DNA from: Holosporales bacterium
Lineage (GTDB): Bacteria > Pseudomonadota > Alphaproteobacteria > UBA3830 > JAIRMZ01
Reading direction: 5' to 3'
Length of the DNA stretch: 15,201 nucleotides
Assembly (NCBI GenBank): GCA_031279495.1
Contig: JAITIJ010000057.1
Location: forward strand, 1-15,201
A program made the position numbers and the translations under genes. The notes under the pieces are model-generated. The model was not told where the DNA came from. It did no database searches and was given only the letters and a program-made list of their open reading frames with translations. Positions 1-8,062 of this stretch are shown piece by piece (within the stretch, counting starts at the first letter, position 1; every line of letters starts with the position of its first letter).

Positions 1-609
1 AAGAGTCGAAACGGGCGCGAAACGCAGCGCATGCGTAGTAGCATATTGGGCGAAAGCGACCACACAGCCCAGCAACAGAAACGCACCCCAATGAGACCAC
101 GTTAGCGGGCTCCAAGAAGAAAGAACATATGGCGCTAGTAAGATAATCATGAAAATGTTCGGATAAAGAGCAATCGTTAGACTGGATTCGGTCGCTGTCA
201 GTTGGCGCATGAGTATCTTGTTCATCGCAGCAGATACAACACCTATCACCATGATAACAAGAGACAATGGCGCGATTGTCATGGATCCAGGTCGAATGGC
301 GATAATAACTCCGAGGAAACCAGCAAAAACAGCCGCTCCTTGACGCCGGCTTACATGCTCTCTCAGAAAGTATTTTCCAAGAAAAACAATGATAAGCGGC
401 ATTGTGTAATAGATAACGTACACCGAAACCAGCGCCTCTTGAGACATAGCGTAAATAACCGCGTAAGTGCTAATAAAATTCATGCACAGGCGTACAGCAT
501 GACGCCTAGGATAACAGGTCCTTAGATCCGCCCATCCATGGCTTATTAAAGACACTATTAAAAGAGGTAGTAGGCGCATAAAAGCACGGAGAAACGTAAC
601 TTGACTCAC
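1..609 (-). CDS. EamA/DMT-family transporter, partial at window edge and apparently 5'-truncated
   Basis: The minus strand is open from 654 to the window edge and reads as a drug/metabolite transporter (EamA) protein. Hydrophobic helices alternate with short basic loops, and the motifs include VTFLRAFMRLLPLL, ALVSVYVIYYTMPLIIVFLG and GFLGVIIAIRPG, which closes the first EamA repeat in this family. Family members export or exchange small metabolites across the inner membrane; some rickettsial members carry S-adenosylmethionine, but the substrate here cannot be read. The 3' end lies outside the window. The family normally starts with a hydrophobic helix before the segment seen here as DAFIKHIARQYSVSQ. 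Here that helix is missing: the frame opens right after a TAA at 655-657, inside the end of cutA. The only standard start before the conserved region is GTG at 607-609, with no clear ribosome binding site. It may therefore be a decayed gene or a shortened protein. The family call is firm; functionality is doubtful. Confidence 0.75.
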   Translation of the reverse strand, partial: MSQVTFLRAFMRLLPLLIVSLISHGWADLRTCYPRRHAVRLCMNFISTYAVIYAMSQEALVSVYVIYYTMPLIIVFLGKYFLREHVSRRQGAAVFAGFLGVIIAIRPGSMTIAPLSLVIMVIGVVSAAMNKILMRQLTATESSLTIALYPNIFMIILLAPYVLSSWSPLTWSHWGAFLLLGCVVAFAQYATTHALRFAPVSTL

Positions 610-643
610 TGAATATTGCCGCGCAATATGCTTGATAAACGCA

Positions 644-958
644 TCAGCGTTGCGTTAGATACCTCTTCATCCAATCGAGGAAATGCTCATCACCGTCAAC
701 ACTCCAAGCTAAAATAGCCGGAGTATTATATTCGTGAAGTTCTAAAACACGTCGAATAAGGTTCTCCACACGGTCGGAAAGAGTTTTAGCAAGAAGGATA
801 TACTCCTGTTTTTCTACTAACGAGGCGTCTTCATAAATAGACAGGATTGGACCAATAATATTAACACAGGCGGTTAAACGCTCTTCCACGAGTTGACGCC
901 CAATAGATTGGGCAGTATCTAGATGAGAACATGTAATATACACAATAGAGAAGTCCAT
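644..958 (-). CDS. cutA: Divalent-cation tolerance protein CutA
   Basis: A 104-residue protein of full CutA1 length (usually 100-115). It begins MDFSIVYITCSHLDTAQSIG, followed by the hallmark LVEERLTACVNI, then SIYEDASLVEKQEYILLAKT and the C-terminal HEYNTPAILAWSVDGDEHFLDWM, which matches the family's H-Y-x-x-P-x-I segment and the final W. CutA1 proteins are small trimeric cytoplasmic proteins with a ferredoxin-like fold, linked to copper and other divalent metal tolerance; their exact role is unsettled. The more usual SIYRWxGxxx is here SIYEDASL, so the aromatic residue after SIY is missing. The start is supported by a strong AGGAGGGG ribosome binding site directly upstream on the minus strand (about 961-968). 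The partial transporter follows on the same strand with no proper gap. The gene diverges from the membrane-protein gene at 1245. Confidence 0.9.
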   Translation of the reverse strand: MDFSIVYITCSHLDTAQSIGRQLVEERLTACVNIIGPILSIYEDASLVEKQEYILLAKTLSDRVENLIRRVLELHEYNTPAILAWSVDGDEHFLDWMKRYLTQR

Positions 959-1244
959 ATGCCCCTCCTCTTAACGTCGTCGTAAGACTACTATGGCTAA
1001 TGCTAACAGGGGGGGTCTCAAAAACGCAAGGAGGATTCTGTGGTGATAGCCCAATATACTGAACGCGAATTTTGTTAGTCTTCGTTGGTTTACTAGTGCT
1101 CTTCATTACTTGTCTATCTAAGCTTCCCTTGTAGGGTCATATAATTTCCCTTCTTGACCTGCCCTACCATAGGACCGAATGCCTCTTCCACAATACCATT
1201 ATACTATGCAATAGTTGGAGCGTGTTAGTTAAGAGAAGTGAAAA
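959..1244. other. Divergent intergenic region between cutA and the membrane-protein gene
   Basis: These 286 bases must hold the promoters of both divergent genes. Visible are the cutA ribosome binding site (AGGAGGGG on the minus strand), a run of seven G at 1010-1016, an imperfect inverted repeat with GTAGGG at 1131-1136 and CCCTAC at 1162-1167, and a TATACT at 1200-1205 that could be a -10 box for the plus-strand gene although no good -35 is found. I see no RNA gene or credible small ORF. Confidence 0.4.
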
Positions 1245-2534
1245 ATGCCTACTATTATTGATCCTCTTACATTTTATAGGGCGTTGTACGCTCCTGTTAT
1301 AGAACAGATCATATATTGTAATATGGCACAATTTTTGACTCCTACTGTTTTTATTCTGTCAATAGGGTATTGGCTTGCGCGGTTGGGACGACTTTCTCAG
1401 AAAGCATCTATAGCCGTCTCATCGTTGAAGGGTATGCTGTTCGTCTTCTGTTGGTGCATATATAACTACCAACCCAATACTGGCGATGACATTGCATATT
1501 GTAGTACAGGACACCATCTACAATGTTATGAATTATGGAATATTTTTACGATCTGTTGGCTATCTCCCAGTGAAGTCTGCTATGCAAAATTAAATGCTTG
1601 TGTGATGCCCTTCTTAGGTAACGTTTACATTGCTCCGGTGGCTTTTAACGTTACGTGTTCTATTGCGGCAGCTGCCATTAGCAAATCAATTATAGAGTAC
1701 GTTTTCCCAAAACTTAAGGCGCAAAGTTTTTTCTTCTTCTTCGCCTTTTGTCCATCGATGCTCGCATGGTCAACTGCATACAACTTAAAAGAGACGTTTC
1801 TGTTGCTTCTTGTTGTGCTTTTTGCAAAAGCTATGCAGCTTTTCCTTTCCGGGCGCTACTACATTGCCTCAATTATCGCCTGTTTTGCGTGCTGGATGAT
1901 GCACGGCATACGGTTCTATTCTGCGTTCATTCTTATGATCCTATATGGTGTCTGTGCTGTGGTTTCGTGGATTGCAAAGAATCGTATTTCGATGAGTCGA
2001 ATTATTGTTTGCGGGTGCATTCTAAGCGCTTGTATCTTTTTTGCTACATGGATTTTATGGGGATGTGATTTAGACACTTATGCACTTAAAATAAGCGCTA
2101 CTCTTAACTGTTTCTCTATTTCATCCCCGCTTAAGACACTCTCTTTATTTTGGCTTCATCCACTGCCGTTACGGTTAAGACTCAGCTCGGCGTATCGCAT
2201 CCTTTTTGCTTCTGCTGTTTGGACGTGGGCTCTTCTTCCTTTTTGCGTCGTTGGGGTTCGAAAACTTTGGTGTGAAACAGAACAAAAGTTTTTCTGTGTT
2301 TTCATATTCGGTTTTGCTGTCATTATGTGGATTTTCTATGCGTTTGCTATAGATGGAGGTCTTTCTAGTCCGCGACAACGTTTTCAGCTGGAATTCACTA
2401 TTGCGCTGTGTCAATTTGCGGGAATTTGCTGGGCAATCGAAAAATGGCCACTCATCAAAGAATCTCTTCGCGAATGGCGTACCTCTTTTGGAAAGCGACG
2501 TGTTACAGCCCCTGATAAAATAGCTCTCTTGTGA
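1245..2534 (+). CDS. Polytopic membrane protein of unknown function, possibly GT-C-like
   Basis: A 429-residue, strongly hydrophobic protein with roughly ten membrane-spanning stretches (examples: FLTPTVFILSIGYWL near 30-45, FLLLLVVLFAKAMQLFL near 185-200, MSRIIVCGCILSACIFFATWILW near 250-272) and a basic cytoplasmic-looking tail. I do not recognise a named family. Some features recall GT-C glycosyltransferases and polymerase-like envelope proteins: an acidic pair in the first long loop (PNTGDDIAY), a LKETFLLLL segment that resembles the 'K[ED] then helix' pattern, and SSPRQRFQLEFTIAL near the C-terminus, like the R-x-R-x-x-x-P motif before the last helix. These resemblances are weak and by eye. 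Cysteine and phenylalanine are frequent. The ATG follows a weak GAGAAG site at 1232-1237. It stands alone between cutA and the rimP operon. A real membrane protein is likely; the function is open. Confidence 0.7.
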   Translation: MPTIIDPLTFYRALYAPVIEQIIYCNMAQFLTPTVFILSIGYWLARLGRLSQKASIAVSSLKGMLFVFCWCIYNYQPNTGDDIAYCSTGHHLQCYELWNIFTICWLSPSEVCYAKLNACVMPFLGNVYIAPVAFNVTCSIAAAAISKSIIEYVFPKLKAQSFFFFFAFCPSMLAWSTAYNLKETFLLLLVVLFAKAMQLFLSGRYYIASIIACFACWMMHGIRFYSAFILMILYGVCAVVSWIAKNRISMSRIIVCGCILSACIFFATWILWGCDLDTYALKISATLNCFSISSPLKTLSLFWLHPLPLRLRLSSAYRILFASAVWTWALLPFCVVGVRKLWCETEQKFFCVFIFGFAVIMWIFYAFAIDGGLSSPRQRFQLEFTIALCQFAGICWAIEKWPLIKESLREWRTSFGKRRVTAPDKIALL

Positions 2535-2603
2535 CCATAAAGATGCAATGTTCCTATTAAGTTGCAGAGGGAATGCGCGCCCTTACAAACATTACACATT
2601 TTA

Positions 2604-2624
2604 TTGAGAAAAGCGTTTTCTCAA
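2604..2624. terminator. Perfect 9-bp hairpin after the membrane-protein gene, possible terminator
   Basis: TTGAGAAAA, loop GCG, TTTTCTCAA. The stem is perfect and the loop is only three bases. It has A and T runs inside the stem but no separate U tract after it, so intrinsic termination is only one option; it could also be an operator or RNA stability element. Confidence 0.3.
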
Positions 2625-3091
2625 GAATCAAGAGAAGCACTGTACAGAATAGCGAGGTATTAGACCCTCTGTGTAAGAAGCAAATAGAAGGGCATGAGAT
2701 TGGGATGAACGAAACTTGAATTCATTCCAACGAAGGATTCATTCTACAATAAGGGAGGATGGTTGAGCTTTTCCGAAAGAGGTGCACAACCTTTGCGCTA
2801 GCAGCTCAACCCTTTTGCCATAGGAAGCTTGATATTCACATAAGACATAAAAGCGGATCTCGCAAAATTAACCACGAAAGACAATCGTGCAAGAATCGCT
2901 CCGCTGCAAAAAACAAAAAGCAGATAGGAGAGTTAAATTATAAAGGACTGCTTTCCGTCTAGTGGAATTTGGCGCTTTATCCTTCTTTAGTTCTGTTAAT
3001 TTTAACATTGTGTTCCTTTGGCTTTTATTCGTTCATTCGTTTTTTCGCAGAAGGACTAATCTCATGTCCGGTATAAAATACTCCTCCCCCC

Positions 3092-3120
3092 TTGTTGGTA
3101 TATCTACTGTATTATATACT
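3092..3120 (+). promoter_or_regulatory. Candidate sigma-70 promoter of the rimP-nusA-infB operon
   Basis: TTGTTG at 3092-3097 and TATACT at 3115-3120 are separated by exactly 17 bases. The -10 box matches TATAAT at five of six positions, while the -35 box matches only the first three bases of TTGACA. A transcript would start near 3127, leaving a short leader of about 20 bases before the GTG of rimP. Upstream boxes such as TATAAA at 3072 may also contribute. Confidence 0.4.
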
Positions 3121-3145
3121 ACCTATCAACGGACGAGCGACGGGT

Positions 3146-3661
3146 GTGGATAGGCAAAAAGAGCTTTCTCAGCGTATTGAAGAGATTGTCAGCTCATCTT
3201 TATTAGACCTAGGATATTATGTAGTCTGCGCTATGGTCGGGTCGCAGCGGCGTGTACAGCTCTTGATTGAGCGTGCAGATGGATCTTCCGTAGGAATAGA
3301 GGATTGCGTAAAGGCCAGTCGCACGGCCTCTCTTTTGTTAGATGTTGCCGATCCCATACAAACATCGTATCTTCTAGAGGTTAGCTCTCCGGGGAAGGAA
3401 AGGCCGCTTGTGAAATGGCAGGACTATGTGCGTTTTTGTGGATCGAACATTGCGATTACGCTGGCGCAGCCTATCGATAGGCAAAAGCGTTTTACGGGAG
3501 TGTTACAAGAAACTCGGCAGGATGGGGAAGAAATGAGTATTTGTCTTTGTGTTGATCAAGGCGGCAAAGAAGAGAGTGTTTGGTTGCCTTTGACCGATAT
3601 TCTAAAGGCTCATCTGAAAGAGCCTGCACTCGCAAATGGGAAAAGAAGGAGAGTCAAATAA
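3146..3661 (+). CDS. rimP: Ribosome maturation factor RimP
   Basis: A protein of about 171 residues that starts VDRQKELSQRIEEIVSSSLLDLGYYVV, the usual RimP opening of an amphipathic helix followed by 'L.LGY.LV'. It continues with RRVQLLIERADGSSVGIEDC (first domain) and YLLEVSSPGKERPL, the family signature 'EVSSPG.dRPL'. The C-terminal SH3-like domain follows (FTGVLQETRQDG to VWLPLTDILKAHL). RimP binds the free 30S subunit and promotes maturation of the head and decoding region. I chose GTG at 3146 because the frame farther upstream encodes nothing family-like and would overlap the candidate promoter; an in-frame TTG at 3092 is the alternative. It heads the operon, directly before nusA, as in most bacteria. 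The stop codon ends one base before the nusA ATG, so translation is probably coupled. Confidence 0.93.
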   Translation: MDRQKELSQRIEEIVSSSLLDLGYYVVCAMVGSQRRVQLLIERADGSSVGIEDCVKASRTASLLLDVADPIQTSYLLEVSSPGKERPLVKWQDYVRFCGSNIAITLAQPIDRQKRFTGVLQETRQDGEEMSICLCVDQGGKEESVWLPLTDILKAHLKEPALANGKRRRVK

Positions 3662-3662
3662 A

Positions 3663-5186
3663 ATGACAAGCGCACGTCTTTGCGGAGCAGATCTTCTGCA
3701 GGTTGCAGATGTTGTCGCGCGAGAAAAAGGACTTGCACGTGAAGATATCTTCGAAGCAATGGAAAGTGCTTTGCAAAAAGTGGGTCAAACACGCTATGGA
3801 CAAAACTACGACATTAGAGTTTCTATCGACAGAAAAACTGGAGATGTCAAACTAGCGCGTTGGACAACGATTGTTGATGTCGTTGAAGATCCTTATACAG
3901 AAATTGCTCTAGAAGAAGCCAAAGAGCGCGACACAGCAGCAGAGGTTGGTGGAACCCTTCTTGAAGAGTTGCCTCTATTCGATCTCGGGCGTGGCGAAGC
4001 GCAGGTGGCGTGGCCCGCAATTGTTCAGCATATGCGCAACGCAGAGCGCGAAAAGCAGTATGAAGAATTTAAGGATCGCGTAGGGGAAATCATCAGCGGG
4101 GCCGTAAAAAGAGCGGAATTTGGCTCAGTTACTTTAGATCTTGGTCGCACAGAGGCGGTGATTAGACGCGATCAGTTGCTGCCACGAGAAGTTTTCCATG
4201 TTGGAGATCGTATACGCGCCTATATCGTCGAGGTTCGACGAGAAGAACGCGGACCGCAAATTTTCCTCTCCCGTACACATCCACAATTTATGGCGCGCCT
4301 TTTTACGCAAGAAGTGCCAGAAATCTATGAGCGCGTTATCGACATCAAAGCTGTCGCTCGCGATCCAGGAAGCCGCGCAAAAATAGCTGTCTTTGCACGT
4401 GACCCCAATATTGATCCAGTTGGTGCCTGTGTTGGAATACGTGGAAGTCGTGTTCAAGCGGTTGTTCAAGAGCTGCAGGGAGAGAAAGTTGACATTATTC
4501 CCTGGTCAGACGATCAGGCAACATTTATTGTTAATGCGTTAGCTCCAGCGGAAGTGACAAGAGTGGTTCTGGATGAAGAGGCACATCGCGTCGAGGCCGT
4601 CGTCCCTGACGATCAATTGAGTCTCGCGATTGGACGTCGAGGGCAGAATGTGCGCCTTGCTTCTCAGCTGACAGGGTGGGCGATTGACATGAAGACGGAA
4701 AGCGAAGATTCCGAAAAGCGCAAAGAAGCTCATCAACAGCAGTCGGCACTTTTTATAGAAGCGTTGGATTGTGATGAAATGGTTGCTCATTTGTTGATCT
4801 TGGAAGGGTTTAACTCTCCTGAAGAGCTTACTATGACGCCGGTCGAAGAGATCGCCTCTATTGATGGGCTGGACGCTGATATCGCTCAAGAGCTGCAAGA
4901 TCGCGCCAAAGAATATGTTGAGAAAAGAACAAAAGAGCTGCAAAATCAGCTTTTACAGCTCGGTGTTACACAAGAGCTTTTGGAAATCGAGGGGCTAGCA
5001 CTTGATATGCTTTTAACGCTTGCAGAGAAACATGGTGTAAAAACGCTGGATAACCTTGGCGATTTCTCGAAAGATGAGCTTGTAGAAGCTCTTGTGGAGT
5101 ATGAGTTTACACCAGAAGAGGCTGGAAGTGTTGTTATGGCCGCACGTGCTCATTGGTTTGATGCGACAGATGCGTGCAAGGAGTGA
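3663..5186 (+). CDS. nusA: Transcription termination/antitermination factor NusA
   Basis: A protein of 507 residues, close to the 490-540 usual in Proteobacteria. The N-terminal RNA-polymerase-binding domain comes first (EDIFEAMESALQKVGQTRYG, then DRKTGDVKLARWTTIVD). Next are the S1 domain (SGAVKRAEFGSVTLDLGRTEAVI), KH1 (DPGSRAKIAVFA through DPVGACVGIRGSRVQAVV) and KH2 (DQLSLAIGRRGQNVRLASQL). Two C-terminal acidic helical repeats follow (EGFNSPEELTMTPVEEIASI and a second around LTLAEKHGVKTLDNLGDFS). NusA binds RNA polymerase and nascent RNA and controls pausing, Rho-dependent and intrinsic termination, and rRNA antitermination. The ATG at 3663 fits an AAGGAG site at 3646-3651; an in-frame ATG nine codons earlier would overlap rimP and lie before that site. 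Nothing appears to be missing. Downstream, ylxR, which often sits between nusA and infB, is absent. Confidence 0.97.
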   Translation: MTSARLCGADLLQVADVVAREKGLAREDIFEAMESALQKVGQTRYGQNYDIRVSIDRKTGDVKLARWTTIVDVVEDPYTEIALEEAKERDTAAEVGGTLLEELPLFDLGRGEAQVAWPAIVQHMRNAEREKQYEEFKDRVGEIISGAVKRAEFGSVTLDLGRTEAVIRRDQLLPREVFHVGDRIRAYIVEVRREERGPQIFLSRTHPQFMARLFTQEVPEIYERVIDIKAVARDPGSRAKIAVFARDPNIDPVGACVGIRGSRVQAVVQELQGEKVDIIPWSDDQATFIVNALAPAEVTRVVLDEEAHRVEAVVPDDQLSLAIGRRGQNVRLASQLTGWAIDMKTESEDSEKRKEAHQQQSALFIEALDCDEMVAHLLILEGFNSPEELTMTPVEEIASIDGLDADIAQELQDRAKEYVEKRTKELQNQLLQLGVTQELLEIEGLALDMLLTLAEKHGVKTLDNLGDFSKDELVEALVEYEFTPEEAGSVVMAARAHWFDATDACKE

Positions 5187-5196
5187 TGGATAGAAT

Positions 5197-7656
5197 ATGG
5201 CAGAAGCACCGCCAAAAAAGACGCTTGTTCTTTCGCGTTCATTGGGAAGTGGGCGTAGAGTCCTTGATGTTGGTCAAGTGCGCCAGAGCTTCTCTCATGG
5301 TCGGTCCAAAACAGTTACCGTCGAGGTAAAACGCAAACGCACCCTATCGAGCAATACTCCATCTGTTGCAAAGGAGCTCTCTTCAGAAGATTCTGCGCGT
5401 CCTCTTGGATTAACGGATCAAGAATGGGAAATGCGCTTGCGCGTCGTAAAAGAGGCGATGCGCGACGCTGATGCCCTTGAAGAACGCAAGAGCAAAGAAG
5501 CAGAGCTTTATGCGCTCGCAGAAAAAAACTGCCAAGAAGATGCGCCGCATAGTCAACAAGATGCTCAATTAGAGGGAGAGAAGGCACGTGAGGAGGTGGA
5601 AGCTCTTGCCGGTATACCTCCATTGCCATCCACTTCTCTCCCTCCTGGGAAAGGAGGTTATCGCTCGGTAACCTCGAAAGAATCTGGTGATGAAAAAGGA
5701 GAACGTAAGAATAAGAAATCATTTTCACCTGTCAAACGCTCAATACGTCCAGAGGCGGATAAGCGCCGTACAAAAATTTCTATCAATGCCGCTCTCAACG
5801 AGCAGGAAGAGCGTCTTCGTTCGCAAGCGTCTCTGTGGCGCGCACGACGGAAAAGCAGACTACAACAAGCGCAGGATGTCGAACAAACGCGCCAGGTGCG
5901 TGATGTTGTAATTCCAGAAGCGATCAGTGTTCAAGAACTAGCAAATCGCATGGCAGTGCGCGCAGCCGAAGTTCTGAAGATTCTTATGCGTCTTGGTGTT
6001 ACGACAACGATAAATCAAACTCTTGATGCAGATACTGCTGAGCTTCTTGTTGGAGAATTTGGTCACAATGTTCGTCGTGTAAGTGAGTCAGATGTCGAAC
6101 TTGGACTTAAGGGAGAACCAGACACTGCGACTGATTTTTTGCCTCGTCCTCCTGTTGTAACCATCATGGGTCATGTGGATCATGGCAATACATCTCTTTT
6201 GGATGCCATCCGACGAACAGATGTGGCTCTTCGTGAAGCTGGGGGTATCACACAGCACATCGGTGCATACCAAATCACCCTGAAAGATGGCCGTCGTATT
6301 ACGTTCATCGACACACCGGGGCATGCTGCCTTTACAGAGATGCGTGCTAGAGGCGCTAATGTTACAGATATTGTTGTCCTGGTAGTTGCCGCAGATGACG
6401 GTATAAAAGAGCAAACAGTCGAAGCTATTCATCATGCAAAAGCCGCAAACGTCCCTATTATCGTTGCCATTAACAAAATCGACAAACCTGGTGCGAATGC
6501 TGACCGTGTGCGGCAAGAGCTCTTAGGTCACGAGATTGTTGTAGAAGCCTTTGGCGGAGATGTCCTTGATGTTGAAGTCTCAGCAAAAACCGAACATAAC
6601 CTAGACAAGCTTGCAGAAGCTATTCTTATGCAGGCGGAAATTCTTGATCTTAAATCAAATCCAAACAGAACAGCAGAAGGTATAATTATTGAATCTGAGG
6701 TGCGGCAAGGCTTGGGCCCTGTGGCGACGATTCTCGTTCAAAGAGGACGATTGTGTCCGGGAGATATTTTCGTCTCAGGAGTGGTGTCCGGACGTGTGCG
6801 CTCTCTGCTGAACGATTGTAGACAGAAGCTCACCGTCGTTGAACCTGGCACACCAGCTGAAGTAACAGGATTTAATGCAGCACCTTCACCAGGAGACGAG
6901 TTAGTTGTTGTCGCAGATGAAGCCCGTGCGAAAGAAATTGCGCAATTCCGGGAACGCAAACAGCGCGAGCGCGCCTCTGCCTTAAAAGCGCGCGGATCGG
7001 TCGAGCAAATGTTTGCAAAGATCTCTTCTGATGAGAAATTGCAAATGCTTTCAGCCGTTGTGAAAGCCGATGTCCAGGGTTCAGCAGAAGCAATCTGCAA
7101 TAGTTTAGCAAAATTATCCAACGATGAAGTGTGCGTGCGTATTTTGCACTCTGGTATTGGGAGTATTACCGAAAGTGACATAGCGCTTGCGCGAACTTCT
7201 CGTGCCATCGTGATAGGCTTTAATGTGCGCGCCAATCCACAAGCGCGTGAAATGGCCCAGCGAGAAGGAATCGAGCTATGTTACTATTCTATTGTCTACG
7301 ACCTTATTGATGCTATGAAGGCGCGTTTATCTGGCCTCCTTGCTCCTGAGCAAAGAGAGAAAATTCTAGGAACAGCAGAGATTCGTCAAATATTTGAAGC
7401 AAAGAAAACAGGAAAAATTGCGGGCTGCATTGTAGCCGAAGGTTGCATCCGGCGAGGGGCGAAAGTACGTTTGTTCCGAGAGGGAACGATTGCGCACGAA
7501 GGATATGTTCGGTCTTTAAGGCGCATACGAGAAGAAGTCAGCGAAGTGGCGAAAGGCTTTGAGTGCGGTATGACCCTTACAGATTGTCAGGATATCCGCG
7601 AAGGGGATATCATCGAATGCTTTGAGGTAGAAGAGATTGCACGCCGGCTCGCTTAA
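5197..7656 (+). CDS. infB: Translation initiation factor IF-2, with Asn in place of the P-loop Lys
   Basis: An 819-residue protein. The N-terminus (KKTLVLSRS then VRQSFSHGRSKTVTVEVKRKR) is the alphaproteobacterial IF2-associated leader. A charged, low-complexity linker follows, then the IF2_N domain near residues 235-290 (VQELANRMAVRAAEVLKILM) and the GTPase domain. G3 is DTPGHAAF (from residue 372), G4 NKID (from 426) and G5 SAKT. The G1 motif, normally GHVDHGKTS, reads GHVDHGNTS: codon 331 (6187-6189) is AAT. This lysine contacts the GTP phosphates and is nearly invariant. Domains II, III and IV follow, ending in EGDIIECFEVEEIARRLA, a normal C-terminus that binds fMet-tRNA. IF2 delivers initiator tRNA to the 30S subunit and drives subunit joining. 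The gene begins 10 bases after nusA, with AAGGAG at 5178-5183 just inside the nusA end. The identity is certain; the effect of the substitution is not. Confidence 0.97.
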   Translation: MAEAPPKKTLVLSRSLGSGRRVLDVGQVRQSFSHGRSKTVTVEVKRKRTLSSNTPSVAKELSSEDSARPLGLTDQEWEMRLRVVKEAMRDADALEERKSKEAELYALAEKNCQEDAPHSQQDAQLEGEKAREEVEALAGIPPLPSTSLPPGKGGYRSVTSKESGDEKGERKNKKSFSPVKRSIRPEADKRRTKISINAALNEQEERLRSQASLWRARRKSRLQQAQDVEQTRQVRDVVIPEAISVQELANRMAVRAAEVLKILMRLGVTTTINQTLDADTAELLVGEFGHNVRRVSESDVELGLKGEPDTATDFLPRPPVVTIMGHVDHGNTSLLDAIRRTDVALREAGGITQHIGAYQITLKDGRRITFIDTPGHAAFTEMRARGANVTDIVVLVVAADDGIKEQTVEAIHHAKAANVPIIVAINKIDKPGANADRVRQELLGHEIVVEAFGGDVLDVEVSAKTEHNLDKLAEAILMQAEILDLKSNPNRTAEGIIIESEVRQGLGPVATILVQRGRLCPGDIFVSGVVSGRVRSLLNDCRQKLTVVEPGTPAEVTGFNAAPSPGDELVVVADEARAKEIAQFRERKQRERASALKARGSVEQMFAKISSDEKLQMLSAVVKADVQGSAEAICNSLAKLSNDEVCVRILHSGIGSITESDIALARTSRAIVIGFNVRANPQAREMAQREGIELCYYSIVYDLIDAMKARLSGLLAPEQREKILGTAEIRQIFEAKKTGKIAGCIVAEGCIRRGAKVRLFREGTIAHEGYVRSLRRIREEVSEVAKGFECGMTLTDCQDIREGDIIECFEVEEIARRLA

Positions 7657-8062
7657 ATTCAAAAAGACTTCTTTTTTAGCAGGATCTCTTGCAGATCGCA
7701 CGCAAAAACCGCAACGGCAAGAGCGCGTTGCGCGAGAGGTGCAAAGGATCTTGGTGCGTGCGATGCGAGAAACAGCGCTACCCAATATGACCATAACCGC
7801 TGTTCGAATGACGCCCTGTCTTAGACAAGCAAAGGTATATGTACTACCCTTCTGCGGGAGAGGTGCCGCCACTCTTTTGCGAAATCTCCAGAGTCGCAAG
7901 CCCTCTCTGCGTCGGGAGGTCGGGCGAAAGCTCGCGTTACGTTACGTGCCAGAGTTGCATTTTTTTATCGACAACACTATCGCGCACAGCGAACGTATAG
8001 AGAGTTTGTTGCGCTCTCTACCTCCTGCACAGACCTCTGCTTATCCTTCAGAAGAATCATGA
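7637..8062 (+). CDS. rbfA: 30S ribosome-binding factor RbfA
   Basis: A 141-residue protein with the complete RbfA KH-like fold: QERVAREVQRILVRAMRE (helix 1), PNMTITAVRMTPCLRQAKVYV (the diagnostic strand-turn-strand) and LRREVGRKLALRYVPELHFFID followed by RIESLLRSL. RbfA binds the 5' part of 16S rRNA and helps late 30S maturation, also in the cold, working in the same process as RimP. No ATG or GTG is available before the conserved part. The best start is TTG at 7637, nine bases after a GAGG site (7624-7627), which makes the gene overlap infB by 20 bases. The first 25 or so residues are not conserved in the family, so the exact start is less sure than the identity. The stop overlaps the truB start (ATGA). 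Confidence 0.93.
   Translation: MHAGSLKFKKTSFLAGSLADRTQKPQRQERVAREVQRILVRAMRETALPNMTITAVRMTPCLRQAKVYVLPFCGRGAATLLRNLQSRKPSLRREVGRKLALRYVPELHFFIDNTIAHSERIESLLRSLPPAQTSAYPSEES

Larger units (their letters stand above)
2535..3145 (+). other. 611-base region upstream of the rimP operon, no certain gene
   Basis: No RNA gene is recognisable. A perfect 9-bp hairpin with a 3-nt loop (TTGAGAAAA-GCG-TTTTCTCAA, 2604-2624) lies 70 bases after the membrane-protein stop; it could end that transcript but lacks a clean T run. A strong GGGAGG (2753-2758) abuts an ATG at 2759 that opens a 67-codon, very basic reading frame (residues MVELFRKRCTTFAL at its start) ending at 2962; the ribosome binding site is too close to that ATG, and a TTG at 2763 opens only a 12-codon frame. 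The same place carries the inverted repeat GGTTGAGCT (2761-2769) and AGCTCAACC (2803-2811). A short leader or structured 5' RNA is possible, but none of this is proven. Confidence 0.35.

Noticed and set aside
202..525. Plus-strand ORF, 107 codons, opposite the transporter gene
   Set aside because: It is a shadow of the EamA reading frame on the minus strand, with low-complexity hydrophilic content and no family features.
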